Source: Triops longicaudatus | Taxonomy: Eukaryota > Arthropoda > Branchiopoda > Notostraca > Triopsidae | DNA length: 64,000 bases | Reading direction: 5' to 3' | Assembly (NCBI GenBank): GCA_022885665.1 | Contig: JAGQDJ010000059.1 | Span: 62,001-126,000 of the forward strand | Part shown: positions 21,201 through 35,900 of the stretch, in pieces | Position numbering within the stretch: the stretch's first letter is position 1 | Layout: every line of letters begins with the position of its first letter | Program-made: the position numbers and the translations under genes | Notes under the pieces: generated by a model | Seen by the model: only the letters and a program-made list of their open reading frames with translations | What the model was told of the DNA's origin: nothing | Databases searched by the model: none

Positions 21201-24200
21201 TTCAATTTTCCCTATTCTAAGACTGTCAAAAGCTCATTCTTGCCTCAACAATAGGCACACGCTGCCTGTCAACAATAAACTCCTAATACTCCAACTCAGC
21301 CTCTCAACAACTGCACACTGAAGCACACAGCTCCCAAACTCTTTCCTCCGTGTTTGCCTGGCCTCTTTTCGGAAGAAAATTGGCCCACAAAAAGGGACGA
21401 TGAAGACGAAAAAAAAACACAACAACAACAACACTTCTTTCACATGCCTGCAGTACATAAAAGACAAGACAACAATGACACAGACAAGGACCGCGAAAAT
21501 GCTGCTTATATGCTTCTTTTCCCTCAACCAACCAAGCCACGAACCCTCGCCCGCTCTTGTTGACAGTTACAATCTAATAATACACTACCCTCGCCTTTCC
21601 ATCCAACGTTTTTACTTGACTTCTTATTTTGGCTTTTACGAGCTCAAGATCAAGCTTCCGGCCCTGCCAAAAGCGTTGTCCCTAAGTTGCCTGGGGCAAC
21701 ACGATGGATACAAAAACGAGGCCCCCAATTTTTTAGCATCTTTTCTTTGTTGCTGGGGTAGGCGGAGTCGTAAGCGAAAAACAAACCCTCCCACCACCCA
21801 CCAGCATCTGCTAGTACGCTAGCCAAAGGAAATTAAGGAAACTCTGGAAATTTAAAAAAGCTCGAACTCAGTAAAGGAAAGAAAATTCTAGTGACGCAAA
21901 AACGAAATGCAACTTGTCGAGAATATTTCATTGTTTTCGTTAAATAACTAGGTTTCGTAAAGGGAAATCTGGCACTACAAAAATATACAGCAGAATCTCG
22001 TTATAAGAAACCCTTTCATAACGAATCGCTTGGTATAGTGTACGACTTGTACAGTTTAGATTAGTTAATGAAAAAAAGCGTGTGATACAACTACTCGGGC
22101 ATGAGGTTAGTTATAAGGATTATCTTCTACATTGCAAACATTAAATATAGCACAATAAAAAATAAATAAAAATAGACGTACACAAAAGACAATCAAGTAT
22201 AAGTTTTAATTCTTTTGAGCTCGTATTAAATAAATTCTTGGTTTTATTTCGCTTACGGTGCATATCCGTTGCTATTTAAGTCAAAATATGATAATTCAAT
22301 ACAAATCTAAGTGAAATGCGCAGAAAATTTACAAAGAAAGTATTTTTTTTTTGTAGAGACTTGGGATTCTTTTTACTGCGCCAACGTGTGCCAATTCTTG
22401 CTTCACTTTCCGAAACGTCCTTTTAAAATAATGCCTTATAATTGATTAATTTCCCAATTAGGATGCGCGTTAGCTTAACCTGGATTCCGAAAATTCAACA
22501 CCGTCATTGTGTACTTAGTTTAAACACAGCCTAATACTAAAACTAATAACAGCCTAATACTAATACTTTTTTCTTTGCTTTAATACACCTTAACACATTT
22601 TAACTTTCCTTCAACTTTTCATTTGGAATCTTCTAAAACAGTGGTGCCCAACCTTTTTCCACCCTAGGGCTGCGCGCGACATGATATAAAATCTCGCGGG
22701 CCTGAATGTTCCGGTGTCGCCAGAATCATGCCGAAGCTAAAAATGAAATTATGCAATGACATACATGAGCGGTATAAATGAGCGGGCCGCATGAGGCACC
22801 TTCGCGGGCCGGATATGGCCCGCGGGCCGTAGGTTGGGCACCACTGATCTAAAAGCTTTCTTTAATTATTTGACGAAATTTAAGTTAATTCTACTTTGTA
22901 TTCACATTTATAAATATTTTTGAATCCATTTCTTTTACTCATTTGCTTTCTTTTCTACTAGATTTCCTCCGTTTCAATGTAAAAAAAATACTGTAATTCT
23001 TACTAGTTTAATTCAAGTAAGTTTATGCTATGTTATTTCTCATTTCAATTTTTTTAAAAGCCGTTTGTGATCTCTTGAACAATACGCTCACGCAGACGAG
23101 GGAGTATCACATTACCAAAGAGTCACATGTCGCTGGTCTAACATTTGCATTTAACCCTTGCTTATCGATCAAATATTTGCGCTTTTAATAGCAACCCTCG
23201 TCGTAGCAGGAATGACAAACGTACACATTCCCCGTTACTCCGCTTTCACTTAAATATCACGATTTCCCTTGATTTCTTAAAATTTACTTACATCTTGAAA
23301 CTATTTTTCTTTGCGCTCTAAATTTCCCAGCGCAGGAACAAAACATGCTTGATAACAATACCCGAAAGTGGATCAAAGCTTGTTTACTTCTCCGGAAGCG
23401 AAACCAGTGGGCAGGGCTAAACCTCTCGCTTTTCAGCGAGGGGGGCAATTTAACCCTACATTAAGGGGTCTAATGAACGCCAGCTGCGAGACAGGGCTGG
23501 GTTGGACGCATTTAGTGTTACACTCGTGTATGTTATTCATGTCCAGTAGCATTTATATTAATCGCTGGCCGCGTGGCTGGCGCTGTGAACCCAGGTGCTT
23601 CCTTCCACTACGACAGGTTCCGGCCGACTGAAAGGATCGAACGTTTCCCACCTCTCCTACCCACTCCTATTCGCGCCCTCTCGCCAAAGGAGTTGGGGTT
23701 TTGCCCAAGCGGACAATCGATAAGCGAACTAAAATTGCTCTTGTTACTCGACTCCTCCGTCCTCTTCTTCTTCGGTGTACTTGGTTCGTTTGAATCTTGA
23801 AGACGCGTTTTTTTTCTTACTTTCTTTCACTCTTTTTTTGTAATTCTTAAACAGGAAAACAAAGTGCGTTTCCGATGGCAAGCGCAACTAGAACGTTCTG
23901 AATTGCGGATACCATATCCTTTCCTTTGTTTTCCTCTTAGAAGGAAAAAAGGAGCGTGAAAGACGAAACTTTCCAGCAACAAAGGGTAGCACAGTGCAAC
24001 CACAAGTGCAGGAAACAAATTTCTGCCAGTTTCAAAGCACGAAAAAAGTTGGATTAAGCTGTCTATCCAAAGACGTGATCTAAAGCATCTCAGCTCGTTT
24101 GGGAATCCGTTCACGCCATCCCTTATTCCCCTCGAGCTGGAAAGAATTGCCTCGAAGCAAGTAGTATGAAACGGTAGTTCTACCTCAACAATTATCGGTT

Positions 24201-27200
24201 GGTCATTTTTTTCTTTCCAAGCAATTAATGATGCTTTCCTACCATTTCTTTCGATTGCTTACAAAAGATTTGTTATTCTTATTTTTTTCTTTCATTTTTA
24301 TGAATAGCCAAAATGTAGGTGTTTTGTCGTTGTTGAGAAACTAATCACTTTAAAAACGTTGCTACGGGCAACTTTGCCGGCTTATTATTTCATTGACTTA
24401 ATAGCAATATAACTCCCGTTCAACTTTCCTTAATTAAATAAGTTCGTAAATTCTATCCCAAAACTTTTTCATTTCATCTCCGGAACTTTCGTATTGCCTT
24501 ACAAAAGGAACAAAATGCAGCAAACGGAAAGTAAGTAAATCGAGTTCCGATTCGTCCTGCGATAACGGCAGGATAGTTTGCCTTGGCCAAAAAGTCTAGC
24601 CTCAAAGCGAAATGAGTTTAGAACTAGTTGCGATAATGGCCAAAGTGTAATAACTAGTCTTAATTAGGATTGTACTTTCCTTTCTGTTTCTGGAATTCTG
24701 AGCAAAATTGGTCCAACACATTGTAAAACAGGTTTAACATGCCAATGCTTGGGAACTGCTTCCCTACTTTCTCTTTACAATGAGAATCCCCTCTTGCCCC
24801 GTGAAGAACAATTCATCTCCCATGGACTTCGAATGGCTTCTTCACCAAGGGAACAAAAACGGTCCTTGATTCTACAAGTCGCGATTCCATTTTGCGATTC
24901 CATTAATGAAATCTTCAAAGTGTTCTCTTAAGAAATTTCATTTTCTAGAAGTTGAAATCCTTGCATTCTCTTACAATATTGTTTCAATCGTACTTCCAGC
25001 TCAAAAAGCGAAAGAAGGATTTTTAAAGCTTACACAGAAATCTTATTTGAGTCGCATGGGAGTTACAAAGTAGTATTATGTAGAGCTTACACATATTATA
25101 TTTCCAGCTAATTTGACTAGTTTACATGATATTTTTTAAAAAAATTTATCATATAACATACTGTGTTACTAATACACTACATGATTATGACGAGAATTTT
25201 ACCGCGAATAGTCGGAAAATCTTTGGGAAGAATTTTGGTCCTAAAGGACTAAACTACTGGATGTAAAACTCACGTTAAAGTGGTTCAGATGTTCTTATTA
25301 GCCATTAGGCGTCAAAAAACGTAAATACTTCCCGGTAATAGTACTGTGCCGGTTTTACAGCGCCATTAGGGAAGTAAGACAAGTGTGAAACACGAAGCGT
25401 GATAAGCCCACGTAAAACACATTTAGAGGACGAGATTTCCACGTTTATATGCAAATAGGCAGGTTTTGCTATACACATTACTCGAATTGCTTTACTATTA
25501 CTGCTTCCCCACAGCGTTTAAGGAATTTATCATACTTGGAAATAATACTCCCTGGCAACTTCCAGTTTTAGTACCTACCACCGCGCAGGGGCCATGCAAA
25601 TCTTCTTAAATGTTACATCAACATCTATTAAAGTGAAACGATGTACGGCAACGAGTAAAGCTTACGCCGATGAAAGTAATAAAAAAAAGTACCTACCACC
25701 ACAAATTCAAAAGATAAAACAAATGGTTGCGGAAATTTTCCTTACATTATCTTGAAAAATCTCTAAATATTTTACGGAAATATTTCAGAACATTTTCTAT
25801 ACGTACTTTCTTGTTATTTTCACGAAAAAATCAGATATTAGAAAATTCTATTAATCAATAATCAAATTTTGCGTTAATATTTTCTCAAATATTGAACGCA
25901 AAATATTAATAGTAATTTTTTGAAAGAAATACACTTTCAAAATCTGAATCAATTCAAAGTTTAAAATCACAAGCATACCTCAGACTAAATTCGTCTCCCG
26001 AGAAATTAACTAAGTGATTTTCATTGCTATGCTTTTCGCCTGCTAAACGCGTCTGTAAAAATGTCTCACTAATAGTTTGAGAATTCATTGGGGAACTCTC
26101 TGTAAATTGATTCTCATTCTCGACTTGACATTTGAAACTAACACGACAGTTTTGTCTCGCAATCTCAGCGCCAAAAGAAGCCAAAGAAAAAAATCTCCGC
26201 TGCAATCTGTTTCTTCCCAAGTACAGCAATCTGTCCCTAAGAAACGGAAATCGCTCCAGACAAGTACCGAAGCGGGGGGAAAAAAATGCCTTTCTACAAC
26301 ATGGAAATTTCCTTATCTGTCTCGTTTGCATGTTACAGATATTTCAAGTTTTTTTTTTCTTTCATTTTATTTTTTGCGTTCTCTCGGGGTTGTGCCCTAT
26401 ATCTAGCTCATGTGCATACATCACGATGCTGTCTCAGATCGTCTTCCATTTTTTTGCCTTATGTAGGCAATATTCTGCGTAGGCTTAATGTGTCACATGC
26501 TCTCACTTTCATTCTTTTTCCAACGGCACGTGTTATGCTACCGGAAATACGGACCCTTCACCCTCTCTTTCGAACCATATGTGAAAGAAATAGAGCGTCT
26601 GCTCTGCGTTACGATTCTCAAAGCTTTTTCTAACCACTCAGCTACCCAAACGTAACCTATCTGGGCCATAAGCATCGTAACATTAACCCAAACTAAGTTT
26701 TAACTAAAACCTCACCTATGCCTAGGTAAGACTAACTTCACCTCACGGAAATTACCTAAATGAAGCTCTAATTTGGCTGAACTAAGTAAAATTAAGGTAA
26801 AGCTTATGCAGCCTAACTGAAAAGCACTTAAATTAGGAAATATAAGGCTAAAAGCCCAATAGGAAACAAAACCTGTCTAAAACTAGCCTGTCGTTTATGT
26901 TACCTATCTGAAAATAACTGAAAGTCAGATAGCCTAACCTAAGTAAAACTAACCCAAGCTTAGCCTAAGTACGTTTAGAATTACCTAACTGGAAATCATC
27001 TAAGCTATAAATAACTTGAATTAACCTAATTTAGCGAAGTGTCGCCTAAATTAACTCATATTAGCTTCAATTAAGCTTACTCTAACCTAAACCAAAGTAA
27101 GCTTAACCTACGTTTAAACCAAAACAAACCTTACCGATCTTAAACTTAACCTTACTGAACTTCACTTTTACCCTATTTAAATAGGGTATGCATAAAAACA

Positions 27201-29937
27201 TTCAAAATTAACAGAAAGGTTGGTTTAGACATGTTAAGTTAGTTTAAGGAAGTTTTACATTAAGTTAAGGTCGGTTTATCTACAACTGTAGGGCAATTTT
27301 TACTAACTAGCAGCACTTTACAAAAAATCACGGGGACATTCTAAAGGGCCCAATTTGAATATTTTTCTTTCCTTTGGTCTGAAGAATGTGTGTGAGGGAG
27401 TAGAAAGTCACAGATGGGACGTATCAAGTATTGCAACCTCTCCCTACACCCCATTTGGCCCCCAGATGTATTGTTTCGCGCTCCGACAGACCAGATTACC
27501 TTATTCCGAACAGCAGTAGCTGGAGGATGGTAAGCAGCTGGGATTCGGAGTCGTTTGGCGTAATAATATACCGCCATCGCGTAAACAACACACGCGGCCA
27601 ATTGAATTCCGACGCTTTTTTCACTTTGGCCACCCTTTCCCCTCTCCACTACCTTTCCCTTATTTCCTTCACCGAAATCCTTCCACCACCACCCACAAAA
27701 ACATAAACTATACCACACGACAGCGGCACAAGTAATCCACTGGACCCTGGGCCACAAAAGGCGGGCAAAAATCAAAATTTCAGTGTGCCAAGCACGTATA
27801 CTGGCTTCAGCCAAGGGGTGCCAATGAGTTTATCCCAAAACTTCTCCCTTCACAGTGTTGTATTTTCTAAGAAAAACTTCAGTTTACGTGCAGAATTCCA
27901 TTATTTGTCACTGTTCCTGACAGAAAGAACAGCTCTTGATTTGAAAAAAAAAAACACTTTTAAGGGTTTTTAAGGGTAAATATGATGAAAACAGCTGCGT
28001 TGGAGTTTTCTGCGAAAAACACGCAATTTTTAGAGTGTTCGTCACCTCATTTGTGTCGACTTTCGCCCGCCCGTCAAAAGAGGGGCTCAAACGCACGTCT
28101 GCACACTGCCGCGGCTCAGGCGTAACTGAGAGGGGAGCGGGAGTTCGAGAGGGGAGGAGCCTGTCTCTCTCGCTCTACACCGCTATAACGGCTCGGTAGT
28201 CAAGTGTGTGTCAATAGATGGTCGCTCCAATACTTACGATTCCTTCCTATTCCCACATTCATATTGTAAAGTAAATCAATAAAATGGAACAATAACGGCA
28301 ACACATGAGTACATTTTATTTCCTCGTCAGCAAGTACTGGCAGAGATTTATTTTTTCTCCCGACATCTGTTCAAAGCAATACTCTGCACATTTCTAGGAA
28401 TTCAAGCTTAAGGTTTTGGAAGCAGAAAAAAGGGGCTTCAAACGCTTATTATCTCTGCGACCAGCAGTGCTCGCTACAAGTTTACTGGACAGCATTACTG
28501 GCCGGTATCAGCTCCCTGGTGGGGGTTGAAATGGGTTCACATGGGTCGGGCGGGACAGTCCGTAATCCTGATAGTGTATACACCAGAAAAACTTCCACCT
28601 CCCCCATTGTGCGGCCATTACTACGTCCGCTAATGCTGCCGCAGAAATTTTGGCCCTTTCTTCTTCTTTTGCTTACAACGCTAATTTTACATGAGTGACA
28701 GCTTAAGGGCGTATGTTTGCGTGCGGCACGAACATCTTCCGTCCGTGCTTATGACACAACTGAAAATAATCGAGCTTTTTATCCTTTAAAATACAAGCAA
28801 GACACACCGAAGGAAAAAGAACGCTTTAAAAAACATAAAAAAGACACTAACAGCCTTTTTGTTGTCACAGCACCGTAAAAACTAAAAGCTGATTCGTAGG
28901 AAGATTGTTAAAGCACAATGAAATTTGTGTAATGTATTTTTGCTTCGTTTATTTCTATATTCTTTAGATCTAAAAAGTTAAGCTACAGTTAAAGAATTGG
29001 TTCAAAAACGACCTTAAAACATTGTATGGAATTTTATACATTTGCTTTTTTTATCGGTATTTGCATGTTAATTGTTAACTCATTCTCATTCCTGTATTTT
29101 TTAGTTTTCAGAAGACTTCAAATTTTTATCTTTGGCTGTTTCCACTTAACGACTACTCGAAGAACATCCCGAGAATGTATTTTTCATTATCGATTTATTT
29201 CTATTTCTTTTTCAAATTTCTGGGAATTTTTAAATTTCAGTTAACGATAAGTGAAGAGCAAGCATTTTTTAATCTTTTGAAAGGAAGATGTAACCCTTAA
29301 TGGAAAAACAGAGTCAAAGTTTCTAAGGAGAACGAAAGAGCCCAAGGCGTTAAAGCGCAAGTTGGCTGCAAAAATTCCTGCAAAATTGAGGATAAAAAAA
29401 TAAATAAAAATAAAATTCCCGTGGTTTCTTCTTTACGGTGATATTGCTTTTGAAAAATGAGCAGTGAAACGGTAAAATGAAAACAAAAAGCTTTTAAAGC
29501 TGGTCTCTTGGGGTATTTTATGACGCTAAACAGCGTTTTTGTGTTTCTATGGCAACACATGGACATGTGTATTAATCCAGCCTTGGCTGGCAATAAGCTT
29601 CTTCCTTAAGTAGGCGGATCTTATAGACAGCCGATTCAGCCCAGCCGACCACAAGGAGGAGACTGTATATCAGGATGAATGCTGATGCTAATGCTGTAAT
29701 GCTGAATGCTGTATATCAGGATGATGGCTTTCATCGCTTTCGCAAAGTGAGCTACAAAACTATTAACGGGTGTACACCTTGTTTGCAGTACCGACCATAA
29801 AGAAGAAACCAATTGTTCTTTATTTTATCAACCAAACTTGAATAAAAGGCCCATACTGGACTACAAGTAAGAAGCTAAGCGACATTTGCTTATATACAAA
29901 GCGACGTGAAAAGCTTCAGCTTTTAGAGGCGTTACTA

Positions 29938-29976
<39 letters not shown>

Positions 29977-32900
29977 AGCCGCTGTGCGGAAATTTGTGTA
30001 CAAAAAGACCAAAGAAGAAACGAGGTTCCGGGTGGATTTCAAGTAAGAAACTAGCCGCTTTTGAAACTACATACAAAAGGAACCACAAAGATTAATCTTA
30101 TGTGAAACTTTCTACGACACGGACTGCAAGGTAAAAGCTAATATCCGTTAAGTTCTGCACAGCAAGAGGGTTTTAAGGCAAAAAACACGCTCGATCGTAT
30201 TATAAGCACACAACTGCATTAAAACTGCAAAAATAAAACAGTAGCTCAAAATACGTCGAAAAAAAGAGACCCATTATCTATCAAAAAATTTCTTTGTATA
30301 AGTAGCTTAATTAAATTAGCCATCTAACTTGGAGCACTGACTAATTTTCTACGTAGTACTGAGCTGTAATTTGCTACCTTTTTCTGCTCTTTACGCGTCT
30401 TCCTAATTTAATTCTTCTAATTGACATTTCATTTAAATCCACGTTGCGATTTTCTACAACGTGGACAACAAAAAATCGATTATTTATTAAATTTTTTCTC
30501 TATTCTATCTTAATAACATTTGCTAGCTTGGAAAACGGACTTAATTTCTAGCTACGCTGAATTTAATTCACTAGAAAATTTTGGCTATTTACTTTTTATT
30601 CTAATTTAGTTTACTTGACAGCCTAGAAACAATTTCACTAACGATATTTTTTAGTTTTACTCAACACAATTAATTACAATGAATGTATCAGCTTTAACTG
30701 AACTGAATTTCTCCCGAAGTAATCCAGTTAGCTTTGATTAAAATCAAAGATTTAACAAATACACTAAAATCTTGTTATAAAGAACCGTGTTATAAAGAAC
30801 TTCTATATTAGGCGGGTTTTAAGCTTCTGGGTTACAATAATGTGGGAAAAAAGCTTCTGATTATGTGAAAGATATTTCGAAGACTGTTTCCGCTAGCGAA
30901 AGGTTCGTTATAGCGAGATTTGTACGTGCTTTCAAAGCGGACTACCAGCGTGACGCTTTACAAGACCCAAGCGAAACCATAGAAAACGCACGCTGGGAGC
31001 TTTTTTTCTGCATAAAACTCGCTTTGATCTTCGTTCCCATTTCTTTGTGCCGAGCCAACAATATTTTACGATCCGTTTAAGCTAGCAATCACCTCAATTC
31101 TCCCTGGCAAGCTTTATTTCAAGCTTCTATAAGCGTCTAATTCGATCCCGTGAGGGGCTAAAGTCCCATAAAATTAACTCCCATGGGCGCACCACGTCTC
31201 AAAATGCTCATTCGCGCAAAGAAATTCTTCAAACACAAGATATTACAACAAAGTCTTATTTCTGCCGAAATAAAAACGGATCTACTATCTACCAATAATT
31301 CTGCAGAAATAAGATCAGCATTTCTTGTTTTTTTTCGCGATTTGGTGAAAATACTTTAGTAAACCTATTTCTGTCGATATGTACGTAGAAATTGCAGAAT
31401 ACATCACATTTCTGAGGAACATTTGGAGCAATAACTAACTCCTCTGTAGTCTGTGTACAGACACTATATCTCTATCCATTAACAGAAAAACAGCAAAATT
31501 CCTAGTTCCGGCGACACTTTGTACACATGACGTAACACACATTTTTTTTCTCACGTTCAAAACTTATTTCTGTCAATAAGCATTACATGTTAGGAAAACA
31601 CTTAAAAATTTATACGTCCGTCGATATGCATGCCAAAATACCAAAAGGTATCCCATTTCTGAAGATTTCTGGAGCAACTCAGTTACAATTTCTTGTAATC
31701 TGCGCATATTGCTACGAAAAATTAATATTTCTACCTCATTTTTAACGGAAAACCCCTCAATATTCCTTTTCCTCTTACATTTCTGTAAGAACACTAAAAA
31801 TATTCTATTTCATGCCTAAGTTTAGACCGAAAAAACATCAATACTCATATTTCTACCAATACTTTGCAGAAGTACTCAGAGAATAGTTGGTTTTCCCATA
31901 TCCATGCAAAAATACTAAGAGATATTTCTGCTTACGTTTCTACTGAAAAGCTATCACAGTTACAATTTCTGACTTTTTTTTTGAATACTTACAATACGTT
32001 TCACAAGTTTCACGTTTTGCGGAAGTATCAACAATATTCTTATTTCTGTCTTCATTTATCAAGATAAATCATTACGACACAACGTTCTAAGTTTCTGCAA
32101 AAAATACAAGCTTTCTATTTCTACCTGCATTCCCGCAGAAAGATATTCAACCTATGCCGATATTCCAGCAGAAATACAATCAAAGACACCTATTGCTTCC
32201 TTTATTTTGCAGATATATTACAAAAACCGCAAGCCTGCTTATTTCTGACGATAGTTTGGGTAGAAATACTAGCAAAACTTCCTCTGTTGGCAGCGAAGAG
32301 GGAAAATTACCCGCAATAATAAAAACAAAGCGCTTTCACCCTATCTACCCTCTAAGTACCAACTCGTCCCACTCATAAGCTTTGTGCAGCAATAAAAACT
32401 TTGTGTGTGGGACCATCTGAGCAATCGTTCCTAGAAAGAAATGTTCCTTCTTTTACGAGTTATCTGCAAAAAAAAAGCAAAAATCGTCCGTTTTTTCACT
32501 TTCTTCTTCATGGGCCCAAACTTGTTTGTGGGGTTAAAGAGTTCTCCTTACTACTACCCCGCCCGCAATGCAATACAAAGACCATGAAAACAAAAAATAA
32601 AACGCAAAGAACGGGAAAAAGGGGCGGGTCTGTCGATTTTATTGGTACCGACCTCGTAAATGGCCGCCTTTCCATTTCCTCTCCGCTCCAACGTAAATAC
32701 ACGAGCTGCGCTTTTTTCCGACCCAAAATAAATCCGCACTAGCGAACAATGAGTACGAAAAATGCCCTCTAGTGGCCCAAAAAACTACTATTTTCCCAAG
32801 TTTAGCGTATTAGCGTATCAACACGCAATTGTCGCGACCACTTGGCTTGTTAAACTTCTTGCTTCTTGCTCACTATATTCGAAATAGGCCCAAGATTTTT

Positions 32901-35900
32901 TAATTTTTGGTACTGAATTTGAATACGATTAAACATTATAAATTATTTTTTTATACAATTCTGGATTATTCTTTAACGAATTTAGGCGATTGTTTACTTG
33001 ACGATTTTTTACTTTTTGTTTCAAGTTTCGTACTTTCTATTCCACTACAGCATCTAATTTCTTAGCTTAGACGAATTTAGCTCAATGTCTGCAATACTTC
33101 AAAGTTAAGCTATTTTTATTACTTTTCGATTCATTTCACACATTTTGGTGTACTTTCCTTTGCCATTCGGGCTAATTTATTCGCAAAACCCAGACCGACT
33201 GCTCATTACGGATTCTGCCCCTTGCGAAGGCATTCTATTCGCGTTCTTGTCTCCGGCTTTCACCCCGTGATGGGGCTAAAAAAGGGAGATGAAAAAATGC
33301 TTACACATATGTTGAAGCAGCAGACTCAATTTCATCACGCCTCGCTCGCTCCTTAGATTGGATTACTTACATTAATTAAAAACACGTTCCCTGCATTTCG
33401 ACATCGCTTTTCCAGACCCTCATTTTCCACGAAGCAACCCCAAGAATTTTTTCCAACCTTGCTAATGCAATCAGCCCCGTTGCTATAGTTCTCGAATTCT
33501 ATTTCCTTAACAACCAACACAAAAAATGCGGTTTCCTTCCTTTTTTTAAGAAAAAAAGGAATTGATTGGGCTTTTTAAAAAAATTAGTTTTTCATAACGG
33601 AAGAATATATGAATGTTTTTGGCTCCAAAGCGATTATTGACTTTTTACAGTCATTTCTCGCTCCTTTCTACTATTCAAATTCTCAAATGAACGCGAAAAT
33701 TGCCTTTTCTCTCTCTTTCTCCTTTTATTGAAAGAAAACGCTTCTAAAATTATTTCAAACTGTTAATATTCGCTTAAGTGAGGATCTTTGAGCAGCTTTC
33801 GCCTTGATATGTAATTATTCCATTTTTAACGTCGTATCTTTTCCCTAATTTGGAATGACGTGTGTGTATTATGTAGGCTACTTTACAAGAAATGTCCGAT
33901 ACATTTTTTGCTAAATAAAATATTTTTAATACTTTTATATACATGTTGCTATTTTGTCATTTTAACCCTTTTAGCGTGGAAAAGAATATCAGTAATTCAT
34001 CGCGATTTTTTCCCTGACATCACCGTATTTCAGAAACGAATCTTAAATATTAAAAAATCAACTATAAAAAATCGACTATGAAAAAATCAAATATAACTTA
34101 TAAAAATCGACAATAAATATTATTTACTATTTTTATCTCCAAGAGATTAATTTATATGTTTGCTTCCACATAAACGCGATTCCACTCAAAGGAAAGCAAG
34201 AAAAAAGCTCTTACTGCAATACAAAGCACGTACGAGCGTACAAAAGGGCGAGAAAAGTATAAAAAGGAAGTATCGTTTGCATTTGCATTAGCACAGTAAT
34301 GTGACTGGGGTTGTTCCAAAGAGAGGGTTAAAGGTCTTCCTGACCCGCCGCACTAAAAGCAGCACCCTTTGCGCCCTCTACAATTCTCCAGAGCTATGAA
34401 ACTCGCGAGATAACGCAACGTAATAAGAAAAGTACTGGCTCTCCAACGCTATCTTCCCCAATGAGAACCAAACGGCCCAACAATAGACAACGTTCGAAAG
34501 GCATCAACCCACGCGTCCCCGCCATTGCCTTTGTCCTTTTCCCACCATTTCGTTCCCCACAGAGCGCCAAACGCTCTCCTAGACAAAGGGCCACGAAAAA
34601 AATCTTGAAATAGTAAACAAATAACCAAGAATTACTGAAATCGATACTCTATAATTTGGTTCGCTATGTTCACGCTTTTACCTCCCTGGACGGGACTAAC
34701 GCTACTTCTCGTTCATTATTCTCGATCATCTGCCGCACTATAAAGAAACTCGCAAAAATGAAATAAAATAATGAAAAACAAAATTAACTTAAAAAATAAC
34801 AAGGGAGGCTAATGTGCCTATGCCTTGAAAATAATGAAGCTATGCATTACGTCTTTATTGCCTAACCTTAACTCAACTTGATTAGTTTCACAATTAGAGC
34901 GCGCGTTAGCTCAACCAGAGTTAACTCAAGACCGGTGTTGTGTTGGCAGTGGAAACCCAGCTTCTGAATCGAATGGGAAATGATTAGGGGTTCAGAAGCC
35001 TTTCAACGTTACTGCGAGGCAGATAATCACCATATGCAAATGAGGGACGAGACTTATGTTAACTGGTCACTCTCGTCCTTGGGATGCAATCTGGCCAAGA
35101 GCCCTAAAAGTTATCTGCATTACTTGTAACGATGCATACGCATGACGTCCTTTACCAGCGACATCATCAAAATGTACACACCAAGTACGTTCATTACTAT
35201 TGTCTGGTGATATTAATTTCTGCAAAGGAATCTCATACAGCTTGTTCTCTTCTCCACCGCTGGAGGACTTTGCAATTACGTTCAAAATGAAGAAACTCTC
35301 AGTGCTCACGTCACTAGCTCGCGCGTTTCGGCATTGAAGCGTTTTACGTACTATAGTGAAACAGTGAATTTCCAGCGCAAATGGCTCCTAAGCTCTTTGA
35401 TTCTTTGTCGAAAATTCTTCTAACTGTTGCACACGTGTAAAGGATTTTCGACCGAAAAGAAACGCGTCTGGCACAGAATGCCTTTATATCGGATAATTAC
35501 TGTATGTGCCAAGCTCGGAAAAGGATTTAAGCTTAGGGAGAATGAAGGATTTCTGACAAAATGAAGGAAGGAGTTGAATCCGGAGAGACATTGTAATTTT
35601 AATGCCCTGTAATTTCCAGCACTCTCCCTATTGCTGAGAATGTTAATGCTAATGAAGATGGGAGTGATTAAGTCATAAAAACCTCTAGAAATTAGCATTC
35701 GCTACGCTTCAGTTAGTAATAGCTGGTATACAATAGACAGGATTATGAGACATTTTCCACTTGACGACATGACTTTTGCGTTCTGAACTATTACGTATTT
35801 CTGAATTCTATGCGTCTAAATTTTCATTTTTTTACGGGTTTTTACGTCTGTGTCTGTAGTCAACAAACTGACTCACTACGAGTTCTACAACACAATAAAA

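Noticed and set aside
21400..21822. A 140-codon plus-strand ORF
   Set aside because: Low-complexity Asn/Lys start, random-looking remainder, and overlapping ORFs on both strands.
26077..26633. Three overlapping plus-strand ORFs of 109-116 codons
   Set aside because: Mutually overlapping frames in a pyrimidine-rich stretch; none shows a recognisable protein pattern.
27341..27814. A 157-codon minus-strand ORF
   Set aside because: The patch is GC-richer than average, a plus-strand frame is open at the same place, the residues show no family pattern, and roughly 0.1 such ORFs are expected by chance per window.
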